NCBI RefSeq assembly: GCF_024355225.1
Contig: NZ_VCNH01000008.1
Location: forward strand, 372,001-436,000
Source of the DNA: Roseovarius sp. M141
GTDB taxonomy: Bacteria; Pseudomonadota; Alphaproteobacteria; Rhodobacterales; Rhodobacteraceae
Direction of reading: 5' to 3'
DNA: 64,000 nt
A program made the translations under genes and the position numbers. The notes below the pieces were generated by a model. It saw nothing but the letters and a program-made list of their open reading frames with translations. It was not told the DNA's origin and made no database searches. Below are positions 17,790-26,535 of this stretch, piece after piece. Position 1 is the first letter of the stretch; the number at the start of each line of letters is the position of its first letter.

Positions 17790-17814
17790 CTGACAATAGT
17801 AATCCTACTGTCAG
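17790..17814. promoter_or_regulatory. LysR operator candidate
   Basis: The imperfect palindrome CTGACAATAGTA-A-TCCTACTGTCAG (10 of 12 positions pair) abuts the LysR start codon in the LysR/SDR divergent gap. A shorter dyad GCGAAATTCGC lies further on at 17833-17843. Confidence 0.55.
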
Positions 17815-17887
17815 ACAACATCAATTCTGACGCGAAATTCGCGCTCAGTCGCAGTATATAAGACACATGGATATGAGGGAGACTACA

Positions 17888-18592
17888 ATGTCTGTAGAAA
17901 AAGTAGCACTTATCACCGCTGGCGGCAGCGGATTGGGCGCCGATGCGGCCCGCAGGTTGGCGGCAGACGGTTTTCGCGTCGGGATCCTGTCGTCGTCCGG
18001 CAAAGGCGAGGCGCTGGGCAAGGAACTGGGTGGATTTGGCGTCACAGGGTCGAACCGCTCGACCGACGATCTTGCCGCCTTGGTGCAGGGCGCGACGGAT
18101 CGCTGGGGCCGTGTCGATGTGCTGATCAACTCGGCCGGGCATGGCCCCAAAGGGCCTGTGCTGGACATTTCGGATGACGATTGGCACGTGGGAATGGAAG
18201 CCTATCTGCTGAACGTCATTCGCCCCACACGGCTGGTAACGCCGCTGATGCAGGCACAGGGGGGCGGTACGATCATCAATATTTCGACCTTTGCGACTTT
18301 CGAACCAGACCCGCTTTTTCCAACCTCCGGCGTGTTTCGTGCGGGCCTTGCTGCGTTCACCAAGCTTTATGCGGACAAATACGCGGCCGAGAATCTTCGC
18401 ATGAACAATGTCCTGCCGGGATTCATCGACAGCCTCCCCGAAACCGAAGACCGCCGCGCGCGTATCCCGATGGGGCGCTACGGCCGGGCCGAGGAAGTGT
18501 CGTCCCTGATCTCATGGCTGGCGTCCGAGGGGGCCACCTACATGACCGGCCAGAACCTGCGGATCGACGGCGGATTGACCCGCGCCGTCTGA
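17888..18592 (+). CDS. Short-chain dehydrogenase/reductase-like protein with altered active site
   Basis: The 234-residue Rossmann protein starts at ATG 17888 behind GAGGGAGA. The cofactor loop TAGGSGLG (10-17) and NSAG (81-84) are normal, and the end MTGQNLRIDGG is typical of SDRs. The catalytic YxxxK is not present: the aligned positions are Ser147 and Arg151 (PTSGVFRAGLAAF), and the usual catalytic Ser region reads NISTFA. The protein may therefore bind NAD(P) without normal oxidoreductase chemistry, or belong to a divergent SDR group. It is divergent from a LysR gene. A strong hairpin follows its stop. Confidence 0.85.
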   Translation: MSVEKVALITAGGSGLGADAARRLAADGFRVGILSSSGKGEALGKELGGFGVTGSNRSTDDLAALVQGATDRWGRVDVLINSAGHGPKGPVLDISDDDWHVGMEAYLLNVIRPTRLVTPLMQAQGGGTIINISTFATFEPDPLFPTSGVFRAGLAAFTKLYADKYAAENLRMNNVLPGFIDSLPETEDRRARIPMGRYGRAEEVSSLISWLASEGATYMTGQNLRIDGGLTRAV

Positions 18593-18600
18593 TAGTGCCG

Positions 18601-18628
18601 GGACGGCGCCCGTGGCCGGGCGCCGTCC
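18601..18628. terminator. Strong hairpin between convergent genes
   Basis: A perfect 12-bp stem, GGACGGCGCCCG (18601-18612) with CGGGCGCCGTCC (18617-18628) and a 4-nt loop, lies 9 bp after the SDR stop and 42 bp beyond the convergent oxidase stop. It has no T-tract and is possibly bidirectional. Confidence 0.5.
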
Positions 18629-18669
18629 GCCGGATTACCCACGCCGCAGGACCCGCTGCTTTGGGGGCG

Positions 18670-20016
18670 TCACTCTTGACCGGCGCGCCATTCCTTCCAG
18701 CGCAGATAGGCGTTCGCGCCAATCTCGGCGAAGGGCGCGGGCGGCAGCTTTGACGGCGCCGCCTCGTGCGCGAAATGCCGGGTGATCGAGCTTTCCATAT
18801 CGCTGGCCAGTTCGGCGGCGGCGATGCCCGTAAGCGTTCCGCGCACCGTTCCCAGACCATTCTGACAGCACGCCGCAAAAATCCCGTCGTCCAGCCGGCG
18901 CATGACCGAAACGCCATTGCGGCTGAGACACAGATGACCGGCCCAGCTGTAGTCCATGCGCGCACCCGCCAGCGCGGGAAAGCGGCTGGCAAATTTTTGG
19001 TGGTGGACCCGCTTCGCACGTTTCAGCGCCGCCTCGCTTGCCTCCATACCCGGCAGGAAGCTGGCGCAGGTGCGGGTGATGATCCGGTTTCCGCCTTGCG
19101 CAGTGTCGATCCGGCGCATCGTCGTGCCCATTGGATCTGACGGCGTGACCCCCCATCGCGGCGCCCCACCAAGCGATTTCAGCGCCGCTACATCCAATTC
19201 GGCAGTCATCGACGCAAAAAGAAAGATGTGCATCAGCCGCCGCGTCTCAAACCCGAAACTTTCCAGATGTCCGTTATTGGCCAGAATCACCTTTGCCGCC
19301 GTCACGTGGCCCCGCTGCGTTGTCAGCATCCAATCCGGCCCGGTGCGACGGATTTCGGTAACCGGGGCGTTCTCGAATATGCGCACCCCGTCGCGACGCA
19401 GTCCCCTGGCGCAAGACCGGATGTAGCCCGCGGGCTGGATCATTACCGTTCCGGGGGTATAGAGGCCCGATACATAGTGCCGACTGCCGGTCAACTCATG
19501 CATGGCCGTCGCGTCCAGCATCTCGCTGGACTCGCCAAGGTCGGCGAGATGTTTGGCATAGCTGCGGTTGTGGTCATCCCCTTTGACACTGGCAGCGCCG
19601 TTGACCTTGCCGACCGGATCGAAGAACGCCGTGTCGATGCCATAATCTGCGACCGCCGCGCCGGAAAATGCGATGGCGGCGCGATTCAGGGTAATGACCT
19701 CGCGGTCACTTTCGCAGCCCTGCCCGGCGTAGTCGTCGGACGACAGATCATGCGGCAGGTCGATCATGAAACCGGAATTGCGCCCGGAGGCCCCTTCCGC
19801 CAGGCGCCCGGCCTCCAACACCACGATCCGCGCACCCGGGTTGATCTGGGCAAGGCGCCGCGCCGCCGACGCCCCGGCAAACCCGCCGCCCACAATGGCA
19901 AAATCAGCCGTCAGGGACTCTATCATCAGATCAGGCGCATCGGCGACCGGCAGTATGGCGTTCCACGCCGCCGGTCCGCGATGTACAGGCAGCCGCCGCG
20001 CGGAATAGGCGGTCAC
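18670..20016 (-). CDS. FAD-dependent amine/amino-acid oxidase (PuuB/DadA-type)
   Basis: The GTG start (complement of 20014-20016) overlaps the aldehyde dehydrogenase stop, giving 448 residues. The FAD site FAIVGGGFAGASAARRLAQ lies at ~40-58, with VVLEAGRLAEGASGRNSGF following, as in gamma-glutamylputrescine oxidase PuuB and related DAO-fold amine oxidases. A late GIFAACCQNGLGTVRGTLTG closes the FAD domain. Paired with the PuuC-like aldehyde dehydrogenase it would oxidise an amine to an aldehyde that the neighbour converts to an acid. It is last in the GntR-headed operon. Confidence 0.85.
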   Translation of the reverse strand: MTAYSARRLPVHRGPAAWNAILPVADAPDLMIESLTADFAIVGGGFAGASAARRLAQINPGARIVVLEAGRLAEGASGRNSGFMIDLPHDLSSDDYAGQGCESDREVITLNRAAIAFSGAAVADYGIDTAFFDPVGKVNGAASVKGDDHNRSYAKHLADLGESSEMLDATAMHELTGSRHYVSGLYTPGTVMIQPAGYIRSCARGLRRDGVRIFENAPVTEIRRTGPDWMLTTQRGHVTAAKVILANNGHLESFGFETRRLMHIFLFASMTAELDVAALKSLGGAPRWGVTPSDPMGTTMRRIDTAQGGNRIITRTCASFLPGMEASEAALKRAKRVHHQKFASRFPALAGARMDYSWAGHLCLSRNGVSVMRRLDDGIFAACCQNGLGTVRGTLTGIAAAELASDMESSITRHFAHEAAPSKLPPAPFAEIGANAYLRWKEWRAGQE

Positions 20017-21509
20017 GATACCGCCTCATCCTCGTCGTCGCTCAGATCCACCCAGATCGTCTTGAGCTGGGTGTACTGGTCATGGGCGTGGATGCCATTG
20101 TCACGCCCGCCAAAACCCGAGGCCTTGAACCCGCCAAACGGGGTGGTGATGTCGCCCTCGCCAAAGCTGTTCACACTGACGGTCCCGGCCCGGATCGCCC
20201 GCGCGCCGCGGATCGCCCTCTTGACGTTGGACGTAAAGATCGAGGCGGCCAGCCCATATTCCGTGTTGTTGGCCAGCTCGATCGCCTCGTCGAAATTCTC
20301 GACGGTGAGAACGGATAGCACTGGCCCGAAGATCTCTTCGCACGCTTGCGGCGCATCGCGGCTGACCTCAAGAATGGTCGGCTCGACAAAGCCATCCTTG
20401 GCCCCGCCGCCCATCAGAACCTGCGGCCCGTCCGTCAGATACGACGCCACCTTCTCAAAATGAGCCTGCGACACCAGCGCGCCAACCCGGTTGACCGGAT
20501 CAAGCGGGTCGCCCATCGGCCATTCACGGGTATGCGCAAAGATGCGCGCAAGAAGCGCGTCCTTCACGCCCTTTTCCACGATAAGACGCGAGGTGGCCGA
20601 GCAATTCTCGCCCATGTTCCAGAACGCGCCGTTGACGATATGCGCCGCCACGCGGTCAAGGTTTTCGGCATCCGCCAGCACGACGGCGGGGTTCTTGCCC
20701 CCCATCTCCAGTGTAACTTCCTTGAGGTTGGAATCAGCGGCATACTGCAGGAAGCGTCGCCCCGTCTCGGTCGAGCCGGTAAAGGAAATCATGTCGACAT
20801 CCATGTGGCGGCCCAAGGGTTCGCCCACGTCCGGCCCGGTTCCCGGCACAACGTTGAACACGCCTGCTGGCACGCCCGCCTCCATCGCCAGTTCAGCGAT
20901 GCGCAAGGCCGTCAGCGACGTCTCCTCGGCGGGTTTCACGATGACCGAACAGCCCGAGGCAAGCGCGGGACCGATCTTCCACGCCAGCATCAGCAGCGGG
21001 AAGTTCCACGGCAGCACCAGACCGACAACGCCCACGGGTTCGCGGACGATCATCGCGATGTGGTTATCCGAGGCGGGCGCGGCCTGATCATAGATCTTGT
21101 CGATCAGCTCCGCGTGCCAGATCAGGCAGTTGATCGCTTCGGGGATATCGACGGTTTCGCAATCATAGATCGTCTTGCCGGAATCGAGGCTCTCCATCAC
21201 GGCGAGTTCGCGCGCATTGCGCTGCATCAGTTTTGCCAGCCGGATCAGTGCGGTCTTGCGTTCGGAGGGATGCAGCCGCGACCAGCGACCATCCTCAAAG
21301 GCATCGCGGGCCTTGGCGACCGCGTAATCCACATCATCAGTGCCGCAGGCTGCGACCTTGGCAATGACCTTGCCGGTCGCGGGGTTGATGCTATCGAAGG
21401 TCGCCCCGGAAATCGCGGGGCGAAAGGTGCCGTCGATGAACGCCTGCGTCGGCGGCTGGATAGCTGCAGCGATCGCCTTGTATTCGTCGGTTGTCAGAAG
21501 GTCGCTCAT
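20013..21509 (-). CDS. NAD(P)-dependent aldehyde dehydrogenase (PuuC-like)
   Basis: The 498-residue ALDH has the usual motifs: PWNFPLLMLAWKIGPALASG, FTGSTETGRRFLQ (cofactor loop), LEMGGKNPAVV (general base Glu) and the nucleophilic Cys in FWNMGENCSATSRL. The best family guess is the gamma-glutamyl-aminobutyraldehyde/betaine-aldehyde group. It overlaps the DapA-like gene upstream and the oxidase downstream by 4 bp each, so the four genes 18670-23187 form one tightly coupled operon. Confidence 0.9.
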   Translation of the reverse strand: MSDLLTTDEYKAIAAAIQPPTQAFIDGTFRPAISGATFDSINPATGKVIAKVAACGTDDVDYAVAKARDAFEDGRWSRLHPSERKTALIRLAKLMQRNARELAVMESLDSGKTIYDCETVDIPEAINCLIWHAELIDKIYDQAAPASDNHIAMIVREPVGVVGLVLPWNFPLLMLAWKIGPALASGCSVIVKPAEETSLTALRIAELAMEAGVPAGVFNVVPGTGPDVGEPLGRHMDVDMISFTGSTETGRRFLQYAADSNLKEVTLEMGGKNPAVVLADAENLDRVAAHIVNGAFWNMGENCSATSRLIVEKGVKDALLARIFAHTREWPMGDPLDPVNRVGALVSQAHFEKVASYLTDGPQVLMGGGAKDGFVEPTILEVSRDAPQACEEIFGPVLSVLTVENFDEAIELANNTEYGLAASIFTSNVKRAIRGARAIRAGTVSVNSFGEGDITTPFGGFKASGFGGRDNGIHAHDQYTQLKTIWVDLSDDEDEAVS

Positions 21510-22417
21510 GCCGATGTCTCCGCTTCGATGTCCGCGATTGTCCTTTTCAGCACCCGAACCACCTGTTCCAACTGTCGTTTGTCATCCTTGTTCAGCCCCT
21601 TCAGCGGCGGGCGCGACGGCCCGGCGTGGAAGCCGTTCATCTCGCTGCCATGTTTGATGCATTGGACGAATTTCCCCCCCTGTTCGAGAACGCGCATCAG
21701 CGGCAGCAGGGCCGACATGATGCGACGTCCCTTGTCGAAATCACGCTCGATGACGCAGGCGCGATACAGCGCCAGATGCTCGCCCGGCAGGAAATTCGAG
21801 CCGCCGCAGACCCAGCCGCGCGCGCCCCAGGCAAAGAACTCCAACGCCTGATCGTCCATGCCGCAGGCCATCTGTATGTGCGGATAATCCCGCGCCAGCA
21901 GGTGAACGCGGTTGATGTCGCCCGAGCTTTCCTTGATTGCCACGAAATTGCGCGACCGCCCGACGCGGTCCAGAAATTCCTCGCCCATGTTGATGCCCAT
22001 GCGTCCGGGGTAGTTATACAGCATGACCGGCAAATCTGCGGCCCGATCAATGGCAAGCGCGTTCAACGCGTTTTCCTGCTCGGTCGGGACAGCATAGGGA
22101 GGCGAGCCGATCAGGATCGCATCCGCGCCTATTTCGGCGGCACATTCGCCCATCTGGATCGAATCCTCCAGGCGGATCGCAACGGTGCCGACAATCAACG
22201 GCACCCGCTTGCCGATGATCTCCTTGGCCAGTTTCGCCATCTCGACACGCTCTTCCATCGACTGGGCGTAATATTCCCCGGTCGAACCACCATTGATGAT
22301 CCCGTGAACGCCCGACGCAATCAGATGCTCGATCAGCGCGGCAAAACCGTCGCGGTCAATCGCGCCATCGTCGTGGTGCGGGGTGATAGCGGGGGTGTAG
22401 ATGCCTTCGAATTTCAT
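21506..22417 (-). CDS. Dihydrodipicolinate synthase (DapA)-family lyase/aldolase
   Basis: I start at the ATG complementary to 22415-22417 (AAGGAG upstream; overlaps the GntR stop by ATGA). The 303-residue TIM-barrel protein has GGSTGE (43-48), conserved Tyr134 in LYNYPGR and the Schiff-base Lys162 in VAIKESSGD. The family includes DHDPS, N-acetylneuraminate lyase, KDG aldolases and related catabolic lyases. In an operon with an amine oxidase and aldehyde dehydrogenase under a GntR repressor it is far more likely a catabolic aldolase than lysine biosynthesis. Confidence 0.88.
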   Translation of the reverse strand: MKFEGIYTPAITPHHDDGAIDRDGFAALIEHLIASGVHGIINGGSTGEYYAQSMEERVEMAKLAKEIIGKRVPLIVGTVAIRLEDSIQMGECAAEIGADAILIGSPPYAVPTEQENALNALAIDRAADLPVMLYNYPGRMGINMGEEFLDRVGRSRNFVAIKESSGDINRVHLLARDYPHIQMACGMDDQALEFFAWGARGWVCGGSNFLPGEHLALYRACVIERDFDKGRRIMSALLPLMRVLEQGGKFVQCIKHGSEMNGFHAGPSRPPLKGLNKDDKRQLEQVVRVLKRTIADIEAETSA

Positions 22418-23187
22418 GTGGCTCCTTCCAAGGTGGCACTGCCCGGCAAGCGACCAAGCGGAATATCGATACTGGGAGGCATCACGAAGCTTTCTATCTC
22501 CGTGCGCGACAGATCCCAATGTGCAACGGCAAGGGCGGCGGCAGCGTCGGCATTGCCAGCCTCGATCAGCGCGATGAATTCGTCATGATGGTCAGCGGCG
22601 ATGGCGCGCTGCTCGGCCATCGCCCCGTGGCGCGGGTTGTAGAACGTCATTGCGATGCGCGTGTGGTCGATAAGCAGTCGGCGCTGGCTTGGCATCAGGA
22701 ATTCGTTGTCGGCAATTTCGCCGATCATCGCATGGAACTGCATGTTCAGCAGCGCCCGCCCCTCGACATCGCCGCTGCGGATCTCGTGGCGGAACCGGGA
22801 CTGGACGTCCTTGAGCCGCGTGATCTGCGCCTCGGTCGCATTTTGCGCTGCCAACCGGGTGACGGCGGCGTAAATCATCGGCGCGGCAATGAGGAAGTTG
22901 CGCAACGTCTTGTGGGTCATCGGCGCAACCTGCGCACCCCGGTTTTCCGTGAGGATGGCATAGCCTTCGCCAGCCAGCTGGCGCAGCACCTCGCGCAGCG
23001 GTGGGCGCGAGATTTCATAGAATTCGGCCAGCGTCGTCTCGTCCAGATTGCTGCCCGGCTCCAGATTCTGGGTCAGGATGCGGCGCTTGATGTCCTCGGC
23101 GCACCTGTTCTTTCTGGTCTTGCTGTCTGCCGCCATATACCGCCTCGCACCGTCGCCGGATGGCCGACTGTCGTTTTGCGTGTCCAT
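22414..23187 (-). CDS. GntR-family regulator, FCD (FadR) subfamily
   Basis: The 257-residue protein has an N-terminal winged HTH (~25-95; LDETTLAEFYEISRPPLREVLRQLAGEGY) and an all-helical FCD effector domain with metal-ligand positions in NMQFHAMIGEIADN and HHDEFIALIEAGN. It is the first gene of the operon and probably represses it from the TTGTCTACAA site at 23208-23219. The ligand is presumably the operon substrate. Confidence 0.9.
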   Translation of the reverse strand: MDTQNDSRPSGDGARRYMAADSKTRKNRCAEDIKRRILTQNLEPGSNLDETTLAEFYEISRPPLREVLRQLAGEGYAILTENRGAQVAPMTHKTLRNFLIAAPMIYAAVTRLAAQNATEAQITRLKDVQSRFRHEIRSGDVEGRALLNMQFHAMIGEIADNEFLMPSQRRLLIDHTRIAMTFYNPRHGAMAEQRAIAADHHDEFIALIEAGNADAAAALAVAHWDLSRTEIESFVMPPSIDIPLGRLPGSATLEGAT

Positions 23188-23207
23188 CGAAGGTCGATAT
23201 AATTCAT

Positions 23208-23219
23208 ATTGTCTACAAT
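23208..23219. promoter_or_regulatory. GntR/FCD operator
   Basis: The perfect palindrome ATTGT-CT-ACAAT, containing TTGTCTACAA, matches the TNGTNNACNA-type consensus of FadR/FCD regulators and lies 20 bp upstream of the regulator gene. Confidence 0.65.
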
Positions 23220-23424
23220 GTAAATGACAAACCTGAGGGCTATGTTACCCAAACCCCGCTGATGGTTTTGGCCCCCTTGGCCAGCAAGATGGCACGCGCC
23301 AGTGGCAGAGGATGCCCGGTGTAGGTCCATTGAGGGCGCCGACGCCCCAACCTTGATCAATATGGCTGACTTTCTCATTGCCGAGGGGGTATGGTGCATG
23401 GAAGTTCAATGCGATGGCGGTAAA

Positions 23425-24975
23425 ATGAAACGTTTTATGGAATTCTTGATCGCCATCATCGTGATCGCCGCAATCGCTGTAGTCGTGGCGAGATTGGTCT
23501 TTCCGCTGCCTGACATCTCCCAGCGCGAGGCCAGCACGGCCATACCCGCTGAACCGGAAACGCCGCTTGGGCAAATGATGGCGGCCGGGGCGGATCGGCA
23601 TCCCGGCACCTCAGGCGTTATTCCCCTGCGGGATGGTCATGATGCGCTGGCCAGCCGGTTGGATCTCGTCACGTTGGCAGAGCAGTCGATCGATGCCCAA
23701 TACTATATCTGGCATGACGATGTGTCGGGCATTTTGCTTCTGGACGCGTTGCGGGATGCGGCGCAACGCGGCGTGCGGGTACGGCTGTTGCTGGATGACA
23801 ACGGCGTGCCGGGGCTTGATCCCTTCCTGGCGGCCCTGAATGCGCAGGATAATTTTGAGATAAGGTTGTTCAACCCGTCTACGGTTCGATCGCCCAAGCT
23901 GGCCGGGTATGCGTTTGATTTCCCGCGCATGAACCGGCGGATGCACAACAAATCCTTAATCGCCGACGGGGCCGCCGCGATAATCGGGGGGCGCAATATC
24001 GGGGACGAATATTTTCAGGTCGGCAACGGTGTTTTCTACGTCGACATGGATGTTCTGGCGACGGGCAAGGTCGTGGCGCAAACGGCTGCGGTGTTCGATG
24101 ATTACTGGAACAGTGTTTCGGTATTTTCCGTCGAGAGTATCATCGATGGCATCGGCGACCTTGCGGCGTTCGAAGCGCGCGTTGCAGAAATCGCCGCCAG
24201 CCCGGAGGCCAAGGCATTTTTGGGCGACGCGAACAACAGCGCCGCCAGATACGCAAAGGGCGCGGCCCAGATCGAGTGGACCGACGTCCAGCTTGTCGCC
24301 GATGATCCCGCCAAGGGGCAAGGCATCGCCACAACCGATCAGCTGATGATCACGCAATTGGGCGGGATTTTGGGCAAAGTCACCCGGCGGCTGGATCTGG
24401 TATCGGCCTATTTCGTACCGGGGGAGGAGGGCGTCGCCTATTTCAGCAATCTTGCCCGTTCCGGAATCGACGTGCGCATTTTGACCAACGCACTGAACAC
24501 CACGGACGTGCTGATGGTGCATGCAGGATACAGCAAGTACCGGCGCGCGTTGCTTGAGGCCGGGGTGAAGCTCTACGAGTTGAAATTGCGCGGGGATATG
24601 ACGCAGGAAGCCGACCTCCAGATCAAACCCCTGGGATTGTCGGGGGCCAGCCTGCACGCCAAGACATTTGCGATTGACGACAGCCGCATTTTCATCGGCT
24701 CCTTTAATTTCGATCCGCGTTCGGCCATGTTGAATTGCGAAATGGGGTTTCTGATTGACAGCCCGACGCTGGCAAAACGCGTGAGTGAAGGGTTTTCCGG
24801 TCCATTGGCCGAAGTGAGCTATCAGCCTGAACTGACCCCGGAAAACAAGATGGTCTGGAAAGAACCCCTGAGCGATCGTAAAATCCTGATCTATCAGGAA
24901 GAACCGGGGGCAACGTGGTTTGAACAGATCGCCATCGTCGTGATAGGATTTCTCCCGGTGGAGTGGTTACTCTAA
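23425..24975 (+). CDS. Phospholipase D-like / cardiolipin synthase-like protein
   Basis: I take the ATG at 23425 as start because it gives an N-terminal membrane anchor (MKRFMEFLIAIIVIAAIAVV); 41 further codons upstream are open. The ~516-residue protein has two HKD motifs: His174 in MHNKSLIADG and His411 in LHAKTFAIDDS (with GSFNFDPRS). These define PLD-superfamily phosphatidyltransferases/phospholipases. The layout matches the ClsC/YmdC type, which makes cardiolipin or transfers phosphatidyl groups. It is followed at once by two HdeD-like genes and a K+ channel gene, an envelope-stress-like cluster. Confidence 0.85.
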   Translation: MKRFMEFLIAIIVIAAIAVVVARLVFPLPDISQREASTAIPAEPETPLGQMMAAGADRHPGTSGVIPLRDGHDALASRLDLVTLAEQSIDAQYYIWHDDVSGILLLDALRDAAQRGVRVRLLLDDNGVPGLDPFLAALNAQDNFEIRLFNPSTVRSPKLAGYAFDFPRMNRRMHNKSLIADGAAAIIGGRNIGDEYFQVGNGVFYVDMDVLATGKVVAQTAAVFDDYWNSVSVFSVESIIDGIGDLAAFEARVAEIAASPEAKAFLGDANNSAARYAKGAAQIEWTDVQLVADDPAKGQGIATTDQLMITQLGGILGKVTRRLDLVSAYFVPGEEGVAYFSNLARSGIDVRILTNALNTTDVLMVHAGYSKYRRALLEAGVKLYELKLRGDMTQEADLQIKPLGLSGASLHAKTFAIDDSRIFIGSFNFDPRSAMLNCEMGFLIDSPTLAKRVSEGFSGPLAEVSYQPELTPENKMVWKEPLSDRKILIYQEEPGATWFEQIAIVVIGFLPVEWLL

Positions 24976-25009
24976 AATGGGCTGTGCCCAAAAAAAGAAA
25001 GATAGATCG

Positions 25010-25531
25010 ATGAAAAACTGGTTTTTGTGGCTGATTATCGGTGTGATTTCGTTGCTTGGTGGTTTATTCGCGCTCGCCAATCCGCTTGCGGCCTCATTGA
25101 CTGCGGTGGTGCTGACGGGGTGGATATTCATGGTCGTGGGCGTGCTGACATTCATGTCGGCGTTTGGCGATCGGGGCTGGGGCGGGCGAATTTTTGCGCT
25201 TCTTCTCGGTGTTCTGCTGGTGATAATGGGGAGCAATCTGGTGGGCGAGCCGCTGCGCGGAATGATCTCGCTGACCTATTTTGTTGCCGTGATGTTCGTG
25301 CTGACCGGCATATTCCGCCTGCTGCTTGGCCTTGGCAGCGTGATCGCGCAGTTTCGCTGGGCGATGGTCATTTCCGGCGCAATATCCATCGTCCTGGGAG
25401 TGATGATATTCTCTAATATCCCACAATCGGCGACGGTCGTGCTTGGCGTGTTCCTGGCGATCGAGCTTATCTTGAACGGTGTCTCGCTGATTGTGCTGGC
25501 GCTGAGCCGTAAAACCGAAGCTGTCGGGTGA
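25010..25531 (+). CDS. HdeD-family (DUF308) membrane protein, copy 1
   Basis: The 173-residue protein has six hydrophobic helices; the start is ATG 25010 (MKNWFLWLIIGVISLLGG). The repeated pattern of helix pairs ending in N-P (ALANPLAA) is characteristic of HdeD/DUF308 proteins, linked to acid resistance at high cell density in E. coli. The next gene is a paralogue with the same opening. The biochemical role in this cluster is unknown. Confidence 0.85.
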   Translation: MKNWFLWLIIGVISLLGGLFALANPLAASLTAVVLTGWIFMVVGVLTFMSAFGDRGWGGRIFALLLGVLLVIMGSNLVGEPLRGMISLTYFVAVMFVLTGIFRLLLGLGSVIAQFRWAMVISGAISIVLGVMIFSNIPQSATVVLGVFLAIELILNGVSLIVLALSRKTEAVG

Positions 25532-25543
25532 ATGGAGGCTGGC

Positions 25544-26068
25544 ATGAAAAACCGGACATTGTGGCTCTGCATCGGGGTCATATCATTGATTGGCGGTATT
25601 CTGGCCCTACTCAACCCACTTTCGGCGTCGATAGCAGCTGCCACTCTGGCCGGTTGGGCCCTGCTGATCATCGGGGCATTGCAAGGCTGGTCCGCCTGGT
25701 CTTCGCAGGGTTTCAAGGCAAGAACCGGAGCCGGTATCGCGGCGGCGGCAGCCCTGCTCATGGGGGTACTTTTGGTATTCGGCCCCTTTGGCGACGGCAG
25801 CTTCCTGCGCTACGCGCTGACCGCGCTCCTGTTCATCTCAGGCGCGGCCAAACTCTGGGCCGCGCGACATGTGCGCGGTGATGGCCTTTTTCCTGTCGTG
25901 ATCGGTGCGGGTGCCATCTCGGTCCTGCTCGGTCTTGTGATTTTGACCACCATTCCCGGATTTATCGCAGGAAATTTGGGGATTGTGCTGGGTCTGGAGT
26001 TGCTGGCTAACGGGGCCGCACTTGTCGTCCTGTCGCTAAGGCACCGCAGGGTCGCACCCACCGCATGA
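25544..26068 (+). CDS. HdeD-family (DUF308) membrane protein, copy 2
   Basis: The 174-residue paralogue of the preceding gene opens MKNRTLWLCIGVISLIGG, with LALLNPLSAS, and has six helices and the same spacing of features. GGAGG sits 5 nt before the ATG at 25544. The tandem arrangement suggests a gene duplication; the two may form a hetero-oligomer. Confidence 0.85.
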   Translation: MKNRTLWLCIGVISLIGGILALLNPLSASIAAATLAGWALLIIGALQGWSAWSSQGFKARTGAGIAAAAALLMGVLLVFGPFGDGSFLRYALTALLFISGAAKLWAARHVRGDGLFPVVIGAGAISVLLGLVILTTIPGFIAGNLGIVLGLELLANGAALVVLSLRHRRVAPTA

Positions 26069-26084
26069 CGGGGAAATAAGGCGC

Positions 26085-26408
26085 ATGGGGAAAAATGTCA
26101 GACACCTTTGGCGGGGGCTGGCCGTGGCCTTTGCCGATGAATGGGTGCGGACGCTGATGACGATGACGGTCACGCTGATCGGCATCGCTTCGGTGTTCTA
26201 CTGGTACTTCGAGGGGTGGACACTGCTGGATTCGGTCTATTTCTCGGTCATCACTATCGCCACGGTCGGATATGGCGATTTTTACCCTCAGACGGTGCCG
26301 GGAAAGCTCTTTACGATCGGATATATATTCTGCGGTCTTGGCCTGTTCGTCGCCACCGCAACATCCATTGCGGATCGTCTTGTGCGCGCTCAGCGGTCTG
26401 ATGAATAG
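26085..26408 (+). CDS. Two-helix potassium channel
   Basis: The 107-residue protein has two membrane helices (~22-42 and ~75-97) flanking a pore helix and the K+ selectivity filter TVGYGD (60-65; TIATVGYGDFYPQT). This is the minimal KcsA/ion_trans_2 topology without a cytoplasmic RCK domain. It lies 16 bp after the second HdeD gene and closes the PLD-HdeD-HdeD operon. Confidence 0.88.
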   Translation: MGKNVRHLWRGLAVAFADEWVRTLMTMTVTLIGIASVFYWYFEGWTLLDSVYFSVITIATVGYGDFYPQTVPGKLFTIGYIFCGLGLFVATATSIADRLVRAQRSDE

Positions 26409-26500
26409 GCAGCCCGGCCATTTGTTCAGGACGCGGACTAGCCGCAGGGCTGAATGGCTGCCGTGTACAAACTCCACGCTTCACCGCCGGGACACCCTAC

Positions 26501-26533
26501 CAGGCTGGCCAGCCTGAAGCGTTTCGCGAAACG
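26501..26533. repeat. Two adjacent perfect palindromes at a convergent junction
   Basis: CAGGCTGGCCAGCCTG (26501-26516) and CGTTTCGCGAAACG (26520-26533) are each perfectly self-complementary and separated by AAG. They lie between the K+ channel stop and the convergent Tat-protein stop at 26536, so may act as a bidirectional terminator or protein site. Confidence 0.5.
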
Positions 26534-26535
26534 AT

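Noticed and set aside
19228..22588. Long plus-strand frames (19228-20463, 20346-21851, 21491-22588)
   Set aside because: They are antisense to the oxidase, aldehyde dehydrogenase and DapA-like genes, which have complete family motifs and coupled starts.
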